Assembly: GCA_905478295.1 (NCBI GenBank) | Contig: CAJQHZ010000016.1 | Span: 139,101 to 203,100 of the forward strand | Length of the DNA: 64,000 bases | DNA from: an uncultured Flavobacteriales bacterium | GTDB lineage: Bacteria > Bacteroidota > Bacteroidia > Flavobacteriales > Schleiferiaceae | Reading direction: 5' to 3' | Part shown: positions 44,019-54,670 of the stretch, one piece after another | Layout of the letters: the number at the start of each line of letters is the position of its first letter | How positions within the stretch are numbered: position 1 is the first letter of the stretch | Position numbers and translations under genes: made by a program | Notes under the pieces: generated by a model | Seen by the model: the letters and a program-made list of their open reading frames with translations, nothing else | The model's database searches: none | What the model was told of the DNA's origin: nothing

Positions 44019-45890
44019 ATGGCACAAGAAGCACAATATACTGAAGACAACATACGATCGCTGGAGTGGGATGAGCACATCAGGTTACGTCCTGGTATGT
44101 ACATCGGTAAGTTGGGCGATGGTAAAAGTCCCGACGATGGAATCTACATTCTACTCAAAGAAATCCTAGACAACTCCATTGACGAATATGTAATGGGCGC
44201 TGGTAAGACCGTTGAGGTCAAAATCGCTGACGGCCAGGTGATGGTTAGAGATTTCGGTCGGGGCATTCCTTTAGGTAAAGTGGTTGATGTGGTTTCTAAG
44301 ATCAATACAGGGGCTAAATACGACAGTAAAGCTTTTAAAAAATCTGTAGGGCTCAACGGGGTTGGTGCCAAAGCCGTGAATGCATTATCTACAGAATTTA
44401 TTGTTCAAGCGTATAGAGACGGTAAAACCAAACGGGCAAAATTCTCGCACGGAAAGTTAGTCGAAGACGATCATATCGAAGAGTCTTCACAGCGTAAAGG
44501 AACAAAAGTCACCTTCCGACCGGATCCAGATATCTTCATTAACTACAAATACATGTTGGAATATGTGGAGAAGATGTTGTGGAACTATGCGTACCTCAAT
44601 CCTGGACTTACGCTGTACTTAAATGGTGAAAAATTTTACTCAGAGAACGGGTTAAAAGACCTTCTTCAAGATAATCTGGATGGGAATGTACTGCATGATA
44701 TCATACATCTTAAGGCGGACGATATAGAAGTGGCTATTACCCATGCAGAGCGGATGCAAGGTGAACAGTACTACAGTTTTGTAAATGGTCAGCATACGAC
44801 CCAAGGAGGAACACATCAAAACGCTTTCAGAGAAGGACTAGTCACTGTAATGAGAGATTTTTACGGTAAAAACTTTGATGCCGCCGACATTCGTGCATGT
44901 GTGATCGGAGCGGTTTCTCTAAAAGTTGTTGAGCCGGTTTTTGAATCTCAAACGAAAACGAAATTAGGTTCGCTAGAAATGGCGCCTGGTGAAGTTCACG
45001 TTCGAACATTCGTCGGGAATTTCTTGAAAGAACATCTCGATAACTTCTTGCACAGAAATGCTGCGGTTGCGGAGATTCTTCTAAAAAAGATTCAACGTGC
45101 GGAGCGGGAAAGAAAAGACTTACAAGGCATTCGAAAATTGGCCCGTGAACGTGCGAAAAAAGCCAATCTTCACAATAAAAAACTTCGCGATTGCCGTGCA
45201 CATTTAAGTGATAAAAAAGCAAGTGCAAAAGGCGACAGACGTCTTGAAACTACGGTATTTATAACGGAGGGTGACAGTGCATCTGGTTCTATTACTAAAA
45301 GCCGAGATGTCAATACACAAGCGGTATTTTCATTGAAAGGAAAGCCATTAAACTCCTATGGTTTGAGTAAGAAAGTGGTGTATGAGAACGAGGAATTTAA
45401 TTTGCTTCAAGCGGCCTTGAACATTGAAGATGGATTGGATGAGTTACGCTACAATAATGTGGTGATTGCAACGGATGCCGATGTCGATGGGATGCACATT
45501 CGTTTGTTATTGATCACGTTCTTCCTGCAGTTCTTCCCAGAATTGGTTCGTGAGGGTCACTTGTACATTTTACAAACGCCACTGTTCAGGGTTCGGAACA
45601 AAAAGGTAACGAGATACTGTTACACTCCGGAAGAAAAAAATACGGCGATAGATGAATTAGGTCCGCGACCAGAAATCACTCGATTTAAGGGATTGGGTGA
45701 AATTTCGCCGGACGAATTCAAGCATTTTATTGGAAAAGACATCCGATTGGAACCGGTGATGATAGGCAAAGACTATACTTCTGGGGACTTATTGGAATTC
45801 TACATGGGTAAAAACACACCGAAACGTCAGGAATTCATTATTGAAAATCTGCGCGTGGAGAAAAACTTGGAAGAGGAACTCTTTAACTAA
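44019..45890 (+). CDS. parE: DNA topoisomerase IV subunit B
   Basis: A 623-residue GHKL ATPase subunit. The ATP-binding region has [52 protein letters not shown] and [14 protein letters not shown]; the TOPRIM domain has [12 protein letters not shown] and [18 protein letters not shown]. Together with ParC it decatenates daughter chromosomes. It could in principle be GyrB, but the length, the missing GyrB insert and the adjacent parC support ParE. Its stop overlaps the parC start by 1 bp. Confidence 0.93.
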   Translation: MAQEAQYTEDNIRSLEWDEHIRLRPGMYIGKLGDGKSPDDGIYILLKEILDNSIDEYVMGAGKTVEVKIADGQVMVRDFGRGIPLGKVVDVVSKINTGAKYDSKAFKKSVGLNGVGAKAVNALSTEFIVQAYRDGKTKRAKFSHGKLVEDDHIEESSQRKGTKVTFRPDPDIFINYKYMLEYVEKMLWNYAYLNPGLTLYLNGEKFYSENGLKDLLQDNLDGNVLHDIIHLKADDIEVAITHAERMQGEQYYSFVNGQHTTQGGTHQNAFREGLVTVMRDFYGKNFDAADIRACVIGAVSLKVVEPVFESQTKTKLGSLEMAPGEVHVRTFVGNFLKEHLDNFLHRNAAVAEILLKKIQRAERERKDLQGIRKLARERAKKANLHNKKLRDCRAHLSDKKASAKGDRRLETTVFITEGDSASGSITKSRDVNTQAVFSLKGKPLNSYGLSKKVVYENEEFNLLQAALNIEDGLDELRYNNVVIATDADVDGMHIRLLLITFFLQFFPELVREGHLYILQTPLFRVRNKKVTRYCYTPEEKNTAIDELGPRPEITRFKGLGEISPDEFKHFIGKDIRLEPVMIGKDYTSGDLLEFYMGKNTPKRQEFIIENLRVEKNLEEELFN

Positions 45891-48622
45891 TGAGCGAAGA
45901 AAATCAACCCATTGACGAAGAATTGAATCCGGAATTGTCCGGTTCAGAGATTATTGAGGAGGAGGGAAACCGCATTACCCGTGTTTCCGGTATGTATCAA
46001 GATTATTTCTTGGATTACGCATCTTATGTCATCCTTGAACGCGCTGTACCCGCCTTAAACGATGGTTTAAAGCCTGTACAACGTCGTTTGTTGCATGCGA
46101 TGAAAGAAATGGATGATGGGCGCTTTCATAAAGTAGCAAACATTATTGGGCAGACCATGCGTTTTCACCCGCACGGTGACGCTTCTATCGGTGACGCCCT
46201 CGTTCAGATGGGTCAAAAAGACTTGCTCATTGACTGTCAAGGAAACTGGGGGAATATACTCACTGGTGATGGTGCCGCAGCAGCCCGGTACATTGAGGCC
46301 AGGTTAACAAAGTTTGCCTTACACGTTGCCTACAGCCCAAAGGTCACTGAGTGGCAGCTTAGTTACGACGGTCGCGCAAATGAGCCTTTACATTTACCTA
46401 TGAAATTCCCCATGCTTTTAGCAATGGGTGTGGAGGGAATTGCCGTGGGATTAAGCACGAAGATTTTACCGCATAATTTCCTTGAATTGATTGATGCCTC
46501 CATTAAAGAATTGGAAGGCAAGCCGTTTAAATTATATCCAGACTTTCCAACCGGCGGAACAGCAGATTTTTCCAATTATAACAATGGTGAGCGCGGCTCA
46601 CGCGTTCGGGTTCGTGCGAAAATTTCGCAATTGGATAAGAATACCCTTGTCATTACTGAAATTCCTTTTACCACTAATACACAGAGTCTGATCGATAGTG
46701 TTTTAAAGGCGAACGATAAGGGTAAAATTAAAATCAAAAAAATCGAGGACAACACTGCTGAGCATGTGGAAATCCTTATTCATCTACCTGGAGGGATTAG
46801 TCCAGATAAAACGATTGATGCCCTGTATGCATTTACCAATTGTGAGGTAAGTATTGCGCCATTGGCGTGTTCTATACATGAAGATACACCCCTATTTATA
46901 GGAGTTAAGGATGTTTTAAAGCGCAGTACAGAGGCGACAAAAGGTGTTTTGAAAGCTGAGCTCGAAATTCGTTTATCAGAACTTCGTGAGCAATGGCATT
47001 TTGCTTCATTAGAGCGCATTTTTATCGAAAAGAAAATTTACCGCGACATAGAAGAAGCGGAAACTTGGGAGCAAGTGATTGCCTTTATTGCAAAAGGTTT
47101 AGAGCCGCATATCGGCCATCTCATGCGTGAAGTGACAGAGGACGACATCGTGCGCTTAACAGAGATAAAGATCAAGCGTATATCAAAATTTGACAGCGAT
47201 AAGGCCAACGATAAAATTCTAGATTTAGAGGGTAAAATAGCCGGGGTTCAGCACGACTTAGCACATTTGATAGATTATGCGATCAACTATTTCAAAGAGC
47301 TGAAAGAGAAATTCGGTAAAGGTCGTGAGCGTAAGACAGAGATTGCTACGTTTGATAGTGTTGAAGCATCGAAAGTGGTTATTCGTAATCAAAAACTCTA
47401 CGTCAATCGTGAAGAAGGATTCGTTGGATACGGTATGAAGCGCGACGAATACGTTTGTGACTGTTCCGACATTGATGATGTTATTGTTTTCCGAGCGGAT
47501 GGTAAATACAGTGTCAGTAAGGTGAAGGATAAAGCCTTTTTCGGGAAAGATATTATCCATGTTGCGGTATGGAAAAAAGGCGATGATCGTACAGTGTATA
47601 ATACCATTTATCTTGACGGTATTTCAAAAGTGAGCTACGTGAAGCGTTTTGCAGTGCAAAGCATTACTCGCGATAGAGAGTACGGTGTAACCACTGGGAG
47701 CAAAGGATCTCGTATTACTTATTTCACATCCAACCCGAATGGCGAAGCCGAGAAAGTATTGGTACTCTTGCGTCAATTGGCAAAACTTAAGAAACTCAAG
47801 ATTGACCTAGATTTCGCAGATATTGCAGTTAAGGGTCGAGGATCAAAAGGTAACATCGTTACAAAATTCCCGGTTAAGCGCATTGAGCTCAAGGAAAAAG
47901 GTGAGAGTACACTAGAGGCTAGGAGAATCTGGTTCGATCCCACAGTACAGCGATTAAATAGTGACCAGCGCGGTCGATTGGTTGGAAGTTTCAAAGGCGA
48001 AGACAGGCTTTTGATTGCCACTAGGAATGGAACACTTCGTGTGGTTATTCCGGAATTGAGTTTGCACTTTGATTCAGATATGATTTACCTGGAAAAGCTG
48101 GAGGAAGAGAAGCCTTTAAGTGCTGTATACTTTGACGGAGAAAAATTGCGTTTTTTTGTTAAACGATTCCTCTGGGAAGGTGGAGATAAGGAAGAAAATA
48201 TCATTACTGCACATCCTAAGAGCGAATTGAACTTCCTCTCGAATGATGCTTTGCCAAGAATTCAAATGGTCTATCGTAAAAGTAAAGGCGAGGCTCGTGA
48301 GCCAGAAGAAGTAGATTTGGCTGAATTCATCACATTGAAAGGTGTTAAAGCCAAAGGGAACCAACTAACAACGGAAACCCTGAATAAAATTGAACCACTT
48401 GAATCCGTATCAGAACCCACGTCAGAGCCTATTCACGATAGTACTGTAGAAGAGCAGGCGCAGGTCACGGATGGTGCAATAGAAGGTACTGTTAATCTAA
48501 ACGAAACCGAACCCACGGACACGCTCGAACCCGTGCAGGAGGCTCCCCCTGAACCAAAAGAGGACGAAAAGGGTTCTTATGGTGCGGATGATGAAGCTCC
48601 CCAAATAACTTTAGATTTTTAA
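45890..48622 (+). CDS. parC: DNA topoisomerase IV subunit A
   Basis: A 910-residue DNA-cleaving subunit. It has VSGMYQDYFLDYASYVILE, HPHGDASIGDALVQMGQ in the quinolone region, and the active-site Tyr in GDGAAAARYIEARLTKFA. The C-terminal region from about 500 carries propeller-like repeats, and the last about 90 residues are an acidic, Pro/Glu/Thr-rich tail ending GADDEAPQITLDF. Such acidic tails are common in type IIA subunits, and low complexity makes it weakly conserved. The ATG overlaps the parE stop by 1 bp. Confidence 0.93.
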   Translation: MSEENQPIDEELNPELSGSEIIEEEGNRITRVSGMYQDYFLDYASYVILERAVPALNDGLKPVQRRLLHAMKEMDDGRFHKVANIIGQTMRFHPHGDASIGDALVQMGQKDLLIDCQGNWGNILTGDGAAAARYIEARLTKFALHVAYSPKVTEWQLSYDGRANEPLHLPMKFPMLLAMGVEGIAVGLSTKILPHNFLELIDASIKELEGKPFKLYPDFPTGGTADFSNYNNGERGSRVRVRAKISQLDKNTLVITEIPFTTNTQSLIDSVLKANDKGKIKIKKIEDNTAEHVEILIHLPGGISPDKTIDALYAFTNCEVSIAPLACSIHEDTPLFIGVKDVLKRSTEATKGVLKAELEIRLSELREQWHFASLERIFIEKKIYRDIEEAETWEQVIAFIAKGLEPHIGHLMREVTEDDIVRLTEIKIKRISKFDSDKANDKILDLEGKIAGVQHDLAHLIDYAINYFKELKEKFGKGRERKTEIATFDSVEASKVVIRNQKLYVNREEGFVGYGMKRDEYVCDCSDIDDVIVFRADGKYSVSKVKDKAFFGKDIIHVAVWKKGDDRTVYNTIYLDGISKVSYVKRFAVQSITRDREYGVTTGSKGSRITYFTSNPNGEAEKVLVLLRQLAKLKKLKIDLDFADIAVKGRGSKGNIVTKFPVKRIELKEKGESTLEARRIWFDPTVQRLNSDQRGRLVGSFKGEDRLLIATRNGTLRVVIPELSLHFDSDMIYLEKLEEEKPLSAVYFDGEKLRFFVKRFLWEGGDKEENIITAHPKSELNFLSNDALPRIQMVYRKSKGEAREPEEVDLAEFITLKGVKAKGNQLTTETLNKIEPLESVSEPTSEPIHDSTVEEQAQVTDGAIEGTVNLNETEPTDTLEPVQEAPPEPKEDEKGSYGADDEAPQITLDF

Positions 48623-48623
48623 T

Positions 48624-50222
48624 ATGCGCCCCACGCACCTAGCCTTACTTCTTTTTCTATCATTCGGATTATCGGCACAGACCAGCCTTAATATTGCGCT
48701 AAAGAGTCAGACGACTTATCTCAATGATATGAATGATATCTGGGGATATACTTCTTCTTCAGGTCGAGAATTTGCGCTCGGTGGTACCACTGCTGGTGTC
48801 AGTATAGTAGAAGTTACAAACCCAGCAAGTCCCACGAAAAAGCAATTTATTCAGGGGCCATACAGCATATGGCGCGATTTGAAAACTTGGGATCACTATG
48901 CCTATGTTACCCACGATAATACCTTTGCTTGGAATACAATACCAGATCACGGCTTACTTATTATAGATCTAGACAGTATTGATAATGCAACACCTACCTT
49001 TAAGACTATGAACCCCGTTATTCAGACGCCCTTAGGTAGTATGGACACCTTACAAACGGCTCACAATTTATACATTGATGAAAATGGTTATGCTTATTTA
49101 TTCGGAGCAAATGTCGGCAACGGTGGAGCGCTAATTTTCGATGTTGCAACGGATCCTTGGAATCCTACTTATGTGGGAATGTATGACGATTACTACTTTC
49201 ATGACGGCATGGTTCGGGGTGATACCATCTGGGGTTCAGCGGTTTATCAAGGTAAATTTGTAGTGGTAGATGCTACGGTAAAAGACAGCACAGTAGCCCT
49301 AGCTACACATGGAACTCCAAATGCTTTCACACACAACACTTGGATTAGCGACGATAATTCTGTTTTGTTTACCACGGATGAAATAGGTGATGCTTATTTA
49401 ACGGCCTATGATGTAAGTGATTTAGCGAATATCACTGAATTAGATCGTATTCAAACCTCATTAGGGACAAGCGTTATTCCACACAACGCTCATGTTTATG
49501 ACCAGTGGGTAGTAACTTCTTATTACACTGCAGGTGTTCAAATCGTGGATGCGAAATACCCAGAATTACTCGTGGAAGTTGGGTTTTATGATACTTCACC
49601 TTCATTCTCTGGCAATGGTTTCTACGGTAATTGGGGAGCCTATCCGTATTTTGAATCGGACGCCATTATTTGTTCAGATATCGAAGAGGGATTGTTCGTG
49701 CTTGAACCTACTTATGTAGAAGCATCACGTGTTCATTTGGTAGTCTATGATAGCATTACAAGAGCACCGTTGAGTAATGCTGATATCGTGTTCGATATTG
49801 CCAGCGATACGTTACAAAGCAGTATTGATGGATTGGCAAATGCGGGTACACACCTGTCCGTATTGGATTCCATAAGCGTAAAACTGGCAGGATTCGTTAC
49901 TCATAAGTCTGCTTTCCAGTGGCAAGCAGGTGTCTTCGATACGCTAAAAATATCTTTGCTTAATGTGAATAATGTTGGTACTCAAGATGCAGCTCATTCT
50001 GCAATAGTATTACAGCCAAACCCCAACAACGGAACATTTCAATTAACCGGTGTTGAAGACGGTGCGTATCAACTTATTGACGGCAATGGAAGAAGGCTAG
50101 AAGAAGGACTTCTATTGAAGGATTCGATTACGTTAAAAAATAAGTATGCACATGGTACTTATTACCTCCGTGTGCAATGGGGATCGCAAGCGAAAACGTT
50201 TCCGGTAGTGCTTCTACCATAA
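48624..50222 (+). CDS. Secreted choice-of-anchor B family protein with T9SS sorting domain
   Basis: A 532-residue exported protein with a signal peptide (MRPTHLALLLFLSFGLSAQ), a choice-of-anchor-B/LVIVD-type propeller at about 30-370 (ALGGTTAGVSIVEVTNPASP, then GYAYLFGANVGNGGALIFDV and PHNAHVYDQWVVTSYYTAGV), a carboxypeptidase-regulatory-like segment around 370-430 and a type A T9SS C-terminal domain (VLQPNPNNGTFQLTGVEDGA to GTYYLRVQWGSQAKTFPV). The function of the family is unknown. It starts 1 bp after the parC stop, which is odd for a secreted protein, so co-transcription with topoisomerase IV is likely. Confidence 0.85.
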   Translation: MRPTHLALLLFLSFGLSAQTSLNIALKSQTTYLNDMNDIWGYTSSSGREFALGGTTAGVSIVEVTNPASPTKKQFIQGPYSIWRDLKTWDHYAYVTHDNTFAWNTIPDHGLLIIDLDSIDNATPTFKTMNPVIQTPLGSMDTLQTAHNLYIDENGYAYLFGANVGNGGALIFDVATDPWNPTYVGMYDDYYFHDGMVRGDTIWGSAVYQGKFVVVDATVKDSTVALATHGTPNAFTHNTWISDDNSVLFTTDEIGDAYLTAYDVSDLANITELDRIQTSLGTSVIPHNAHVYDQWVVTSYYTAGVQIVDAKYPELLVEVGFYDTSPSFSGNGFYGNWGAYPYFESDAIICSDIEEGLFVLEPTYVEASRVHLVVYDSITRAPLSNADIVFDIASDTLQSSIDGLANAGTHLSVLDSISVKLAGFVTHKSAFQWQAGVFDTLKISLLNVNNVGTQDAAHSAIVLQPNPNNGTFQLTGVEDGAYQLIDGNGRRLEEGLLLKDSITLKNKYAHGTYYLRVQWGSQAKTFPVVLLP

Positions 50223-50233
50223 AATCGAGAGCA

Positions 50234-50917
50234 TTAGAAATTCGTGGTGAATCCTTTAGTCTTGTAGAAATCTTCAATGATTCCGACCACTTCGTCCTCA
50301 CTGTTCGCGATTTGGATAAGGTCTGTGTCGTCGGGACTGATTTTACCTGTCGCTTTGAGCGTGTTTTCAATCCACTGCTTTAAGCCTTCCCAAAAATCGC
50401 CACCAAAAAGAATTATAGGAAATTGATCAATTTTTTTCGTTTGGACCAACGTAATAGCTTCGAAGAGTTCATCAAGCGTTCCAAATCCCCCAGGCATAAC
50501 CACAAAGGCTTGGCTGTACTTTACAAACATGACTTTTCTAGCGAAGAAATAGTCAAAGTCTAAATTTTTATCATGATCGATAAATGGGTTGCTGTTTTGT
50601 TCAAAGGGCAAATCAATGTTTAATCCTACACTTGGACCTTTGCCCAGTTGTGCGCCTTTATTTGCCGCTTCCATTATTCCGGGACCGCCACCGGTGATAA
50701 TTCCGAAGCCTTTACTTGTGAGCTGGCGTGCAATTTCTGTAGCTGCGTCTAAATAGCGTGGTTCAGTGGTGTTTCGTGCTGAGCCGAAAATGCTTACACA
50801 AGGTCCTATTCGACTTAGACTTTCATAGCCATGTACGAATTCTGACATTATTTTGAATAATGCCCAACTGTCTTCTGATTTTATTTCGGTCCAGGTTTTT
50901 CTTGAATGAATCTTCAT
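50234..50917 (-). CDS. LOG-family (TIGR00730) Rossmann-fold protein
   Basis: A 227-residue protein with the LOG motifs GPCVSIFGSARNTTEPRY, ITGGGPGIMEAANKGAQ and VVMPGGFGTLDELFEAITLV (PGGxGTxxE). LOG enzymes cleave the ribose-base bond of nucleotide 5'-monophosphates, and the plant-type members make cytokinins; in bacteria the substrate is often AMP-type nucleotides. It is convergent with the choice-of-anchor-B gene, 11 bp apart, and lies 46 bp downstream of uvrA. There is no visible terminator between the two converging genes. Confidence 0.88.
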   Translation of the reverse strand: MKIHSRKTWTEIKSEDSWALFKIMSEFVHGYESLSRIGPCVSIFGSARNTTEPRYLDAATEIARQLTSKGFGIITGGGPGIMEAANKGAQLGKGPSVGLNIDLPFEQNSNPFIDHDKNLDFDYFFARKVMFVKYSQAFVVMPGGFGTLDELFEAITLVQTKKIDQFPIILFGGDFWEGLKQWIENTLKATGKISPDDTDLIQIANSEDEVVGIIEDFYKTKGFTTNF

Positions 50918-50963
50918 AGGTAGATAGTTTCTTACCTATAAGATACATAAAAGTGCGGATGGA

Positions 50964-53777
50964 TTATTCTAATTCGCCCGCTAAAAATTGGCCTGTAATA
51001 CTTTCGTCAATTTTTATGACCTCTTCTGGAGTGCCTTCCGCAACGATTCTACCACCACCTGAGCCACCTTCCGGTCCTAAGTCGACAATGTGATCTGCTT
51101 GTTTGATGACATCCATGTTGTGCTCGATAATAAGCACTGTATTGCCATGTTCTACTAATCTTTGAATGACTTCCATGAGCACTTTAACATCCTCGAAGTG
51201 CAGTCCAGTAGTAGGTTCGTCAAGAATATACATGGTGTTACCGGTATCTTTCTTGCTAAGCTCGGTGGCCAATTTAACCCGTTGAGCTTCACCACCGCTC
51301 AATGTTGTGGACGGTTGTCCTAATCGAATGTATCCCAAGCCTACGTCTTTTAATGTACGCAACTTCTGATTGATTTTAGGAACATGCTCGAAGAACGGTA
51401 ATGCATCTTCTATACTCAGGTCCAAAACGTCTGAAATACTTTTCCCTTTGTAACGGATTTCTAATGTTTCGCGATTGAATCGCTTGCCTTGACAAGTTTC
51501 ACAATGTACATATACATCCGGTAAGAAATTCATCTCAATCACACGCAAACCTCCACCTTGACAGGTTTCGCAGCGGCCTCCTTTTACATTGAAGGAGAAA
51601 CGTCCCGGCTTATATCCACGAACTTTACTCTCAGGGAGTCCGGCGAAAAGCTGACGAATTTCTGACCATACCCCGGTATAAGTGGCAGGGTTTGAACGCG
51701 GTGTTCGACCAATAGGACTTTGGTCTATATCAATAATCTTATCGATTTTCTCAAATCCTTCAATAGTCCTATACGGTTGCGGCTTCCCAACCGCACGGAA
51801 AATCATATGGTTCAGAATAGGATAGAGGGTACCGTTGATTAAAGTAGATTTTCCACTACCACTTACGCCCGTTACACAGGTTAAAACGCCCAACGGAATT
51901 TTTAAATCAACATTTTGAAGGTTATTACCTGTTGCACCATAAAGTCCAATCCAACCTTGGGGTTTGCGACGAATCTCAGGTACACCGATCCCAAGTTGTC
52001 CATTTAGATACTGCGCAGTAATGCTATTACTACCCAGAATATCTGTTAAATTTCCTTGAGCTACAATAGAACCACCATGCACGCCAGCACGCGGACCTAT
52101 ATCCAGAATGTGATCGGCGGTTTCGATCATTTCTTTGTCATGCTCAACAACCAACACACTGTTACCAATATCCCTTAATTTTTGCAACGAATCGATGAGT
52201 CGCGCATTATCACGTTGATGCAAGCCGATAGATGGTTCATCAAGGATATATAATACATTAACTAACTGCGATCCGATCTGTGTAGCCAATCGTATTCTTT
52301 GAGCCTCACCACCGCTTAGGCTTCGTGCACTGCGATTTAGGTTTAAATATCCCAACCCAACATTCAGTAGGAATGAACTCCGCGCACGCAATTCTTTCAC
52401 AATTTCCTCAGCGATTTGCCATTCCTTTGAGCCCAATTTTTGCTCTAAGGAGTCGATCCATTCACCGAAGTGAATTAAACTTCGGGTACTTACTTCAGAA
52501 ATACTTTGACCCGCTACTTTGAAGTGAAGACTTTCCTTTTTTAAACGTGCTCCATGACACTTGGTACAGATAACATTTTCCATGTATTCGTCCGCCCAGC
52601 GCTGTATACTTCTGCTTTTCGCATCTTTACCTTGGGCCTCGATGAAGTTTATGATGCCTTCAAAGTTCAATTTATACTCTTTCGTGACGCCTATAGCTTT
52701 GTGTTCTATAGTCATCACTTCATTACTACCATTGAGAATGATTTCCAATGCCTCTTCAGGAATATCTTCAACCGCGGTATCCATCGTGAAGTTGTGTTTC
52801 AACCCTATAATTTCGAGTTGATTGAACATCCAATTTTTCTTGTATTCTCCGACTGGCGCAATCCCGCCCTTTCTGATGGTTTGCTTAGGATCCGGAAACA
52901 ACTTTCGTTGGTTCACCTGTTTCGTAGTTCCGAGTCCGTCACACATGGGGCATGCGCCCTTCGGGCTGTTGAATGAAAAAGTATTAGGTTCAGGTTCCTG
53001 GTAAGCTATACCGCTCGTCGGACACATAAGATGTCTCGAGAAATACGCTAATTCATCGCTCTCTAAATCTAACACTGCAATGGTTCCACTGCCATGACTC
53101 ATCGCAGTTTCGACGCTTTGCGCAATCCGTGCCTCTGCAGTCGCCGCTACTATGATGCGATCTACCACGATTTCAACATCGTGCGTTTTGTATCGATCTA
53201 GACGGTATCCGCTACTCACCTCAACCACTTTGCCGTCAACACGGGCCCGAATAAAGCCCATACGCGTAATCTGCTCAAACAACTCCCTGTAATGACCTTT
53301 CCGCGCCCGCACAACTGGCGCTAAAACAGCAATTTTACGACCGACATAGCGCTCAGCGATCAATTCCACGATCTGTGCATCAGAATAGGAAATCATCTTT
53401 TCGCCGGTATTGTAACTGTATGCCGTCGATGCACGGGCAAATAACAAGCGAAGGAAATCACTCAATTCCGTTACCGTTCCTACCGTAGATCTAGGATTAC
53501 GCGAAGTAGTTTTTTGTTCAATTGAAATTACGGGTGAGAGCCCTTCAATCTTATCGACTTCCGGTCGCTCCATACTTCCTAAGAATTGTCGGGCATAGGC
53601 GCTAAAAGTCTCCATATAACGGCGTTGGCCTTCCGCATAAATGGTATTGAAGGCTAATGAGCTTTTACCCGATCCACTTAGACCGGTAATTACAACCAAT
53701 TTATTTCTAGGAATGGCAACATCTACGTTGCGCAGGTTGTGCGCCCTCGCGCCAAAGACTTCTATGTTTTCGCTCAT
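50964..53777 (-). CDS. uvrA: Excinuclease ABC subunit A
   Basis: UvrA finds bulky DNA lesions for nucleotide excision repair. The 937-residue protein has two ABC modules: the first Walker A GLSGSGKS at 32-39, the second GVSGSGKS, each with an LSGGEAQR signature (SARSLSGGEAQRIRLATQIG and STTLSGGEAQRVKLATELSK). Zinc-finger cysteines are in CPMCDGLG and in CETCQGGG with CETCQGKR; RPEVDKIEGLSPVISIEQKT marks the UvrB-binding part. The stop of the transglycosylase gene upstream overlaps this start by 4 bp. Confidence 0.98.
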   Translation of the reverse strand: MSENIEVFGARAHNLRNVDVAIPRNKLVVITGLSGSGKSSLAFNTIYAEGQRRYMETFSAYARQFLGSMERPEVDKIEGLSPVISIEQKTTSRNPRSTVGTVTELSDFLRLLFARASTAYSYNTGEKMISYSDAQIVELIAERYVGRKIAVLAPVVRARKGHYRELFEQITRMGFIRARVDGKVVEVSSGYRLDRYKTHDVEIVVDRIIVAATAEARIAQSVETAMSHGSGTIAVLDLESDELAYFSRHLMCPTSGIAYQEPEPNTFSFNSPKGACPMCDGLGTTKQVNQRKLFPDPKQTIRKGGIAPVGEYKKNWMFNQLEIIGLKHNFTMDTAVEDIPEEALEIILNGSNEVMTIEHKAIGVTKEYKLNFEGIINFIEAQGKDAKSRSIQRWADEYMENVICTKCHGARLKKESLHFKVAGQSISEVSTRSLIHFGEWIDSLEQKLGSKEWQIAEEIVKELRARSSFLLNVGLGYLNLNRSARSLSGGEAQRIRLATQIGSQLVNVLYILDEPSIGLHQRDNARLIDSLQKLRDIGNSVLVVEHDKEMIETADHILDIGPRAGVHGGSIVAQGNLTDILGSNSITAQYLNGQLGIGVPEIRRKPQGWIGLYGATGNNLQNVDLKIPLGVLTCVTGVSGSGKSTLINGTLYPILNHMIFRAVGKPQPYRTIEGFEKIDKIIDIDQSPIGRTPRSNPATYTGVWSEIRQLFAGLPESKVRGYKPGRFSFNVKGGRCETCQGGGLRVIEMNFLPDVYVHCETCQGKRFNRETLEIRYKGKSISDVLDLSIEDALPFFEHVPKINQKLRTLKDVGLGYIRLGQPSTTLSGGEAQRVKLATELSKKDTGNTMYILDEPTTGLHFEDVKVLMEVIQRLVEHGNTVLIIEHNMDVIKQADHIVDLGPEGGSGGGRIVAEGTPEEVIKIDESITGQFLAGELE

Positions 53778-54670
53778 TTAGAAGGAACCCAAATATGGTA
53801 TGCTTTGTTTGTGGAATTCGATAATTGCTGGCTTTGAATCCATGGATTGTATACTCTGAGCGTGTTATAGGTTATTCCTTGTGCTTTTGCCCAGCTGATC
53901 CAGTCCGTAACCTTCGTATTGACAGAAATGGTATCCATCTCGGGAAAAGAATAACCCTGATCCTGATGATAAACATAGCCGAATTCTTCGAGATTTTCAT
54001 GAATGTGCTTTACTGCTGCAACACGGTACACATAACGCGCCGTTTCAGCGTTCAGAAGCAGGTCATAATAACTTTCTACTCCTTGCTCTGCCAACCGTCG
54101 CGCTGTTCCTGCCATTCCCATGTTATAAGATGCTGCGGCTAAAGTCCAATTCCCAAAACGCTCGTAAGCCTCGTTCAAATAATCACAGGCTACTTGCGTA
54201 GATTTTTCGATATGGTACCGTTCATCAATTTCGTTATTTATTTCAAGGCCATTTTCACGACCCGTACTCTTCATGATTTGCCAGTATCCTGCCGCACCCG
54301 CGGGACTTACAACATTTTGAAGTCCACTTTCAATTAAGGCAAGGTATTTAAAGTCATTCGGTATGCTATTTCTTGAAAGAATAGGCTCTATGATGGGAAA
54401 GTATTTTGAACTTCGTTTTAGCATTAACAGATTGTTGCTCTGCCAATAAGTATTCACAAGAATTTCACGGTCCAATTTTTCTTTGACCTCCATCATATTC
54501 AAGGGTAGCGATTCACCCGAAAAATTTAATTGTTCAGGGAGTTCAAAGGGCTTTACCGTGCTTGGTCGAACTTCTATGGGGTGCGGTGTCTCATTTGACT
54601 GAGCACTTCTCAATCCAACATAGGCAAGAGCAATACCCAATGCCCCAATAAGAATCGTTTTATTTTTCAT
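53774..54670 (-). CDS. Lytic transglycosylase-like protein (SLT fold, MltD-type)
   Basis: A 298-residue envelope protein. The N-terminus (MKNKTILIGALGIALAYVGL) is a membrane anchor or signal sequence. The SLT domain spans about 95-215: KYLALIESGLQNVVSPAGAA carries the likely catalytic Glu, then GYWQIMKSTGREN, ERYHIEKSTQVACDYLNEAY and LAAASYNMGMAG. The last about 60 residues (TVNTKVTDWISWAKAQ-type start) are not a recognisable LysM, unlike MltD. It cleaves peptidoglycan to anhydromuropeptides. It overlaps rfbC by 11 bp and uvrA by 4 bp. Confidence 0.88.
   Translation of the reverse strand: MKNKTILIGALGIALAYVGLRSAQSNETPHPIEVRPSTVKPFELPEQLNFSGESLPLNMMEVKEKLDREILVNTYWQSNNLLMLKRSSKYFPIIEPILSRNSIPNDFKYLALIESGLQNVVSPAGAAGYWQIMKSTGRENGLEINNEIDERYHIEKSTQVACDYLNEAYERFGNWTLAAASYNMGMAGTARRLAEQGVESYYDLLLNAETARYVYRVAAVKHIHENLEEFGYVYHQDQGYSFPEMDTISVNTKVTDWISWAKAQGITYNTLRVYNPWIQSQQLSNSTNKAYHIWVPSK

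Noticed and set aside
52554..52976. 140-codon plus-strand open frame
   Set aside because: Antisense shadow of uvrA with no independent support.
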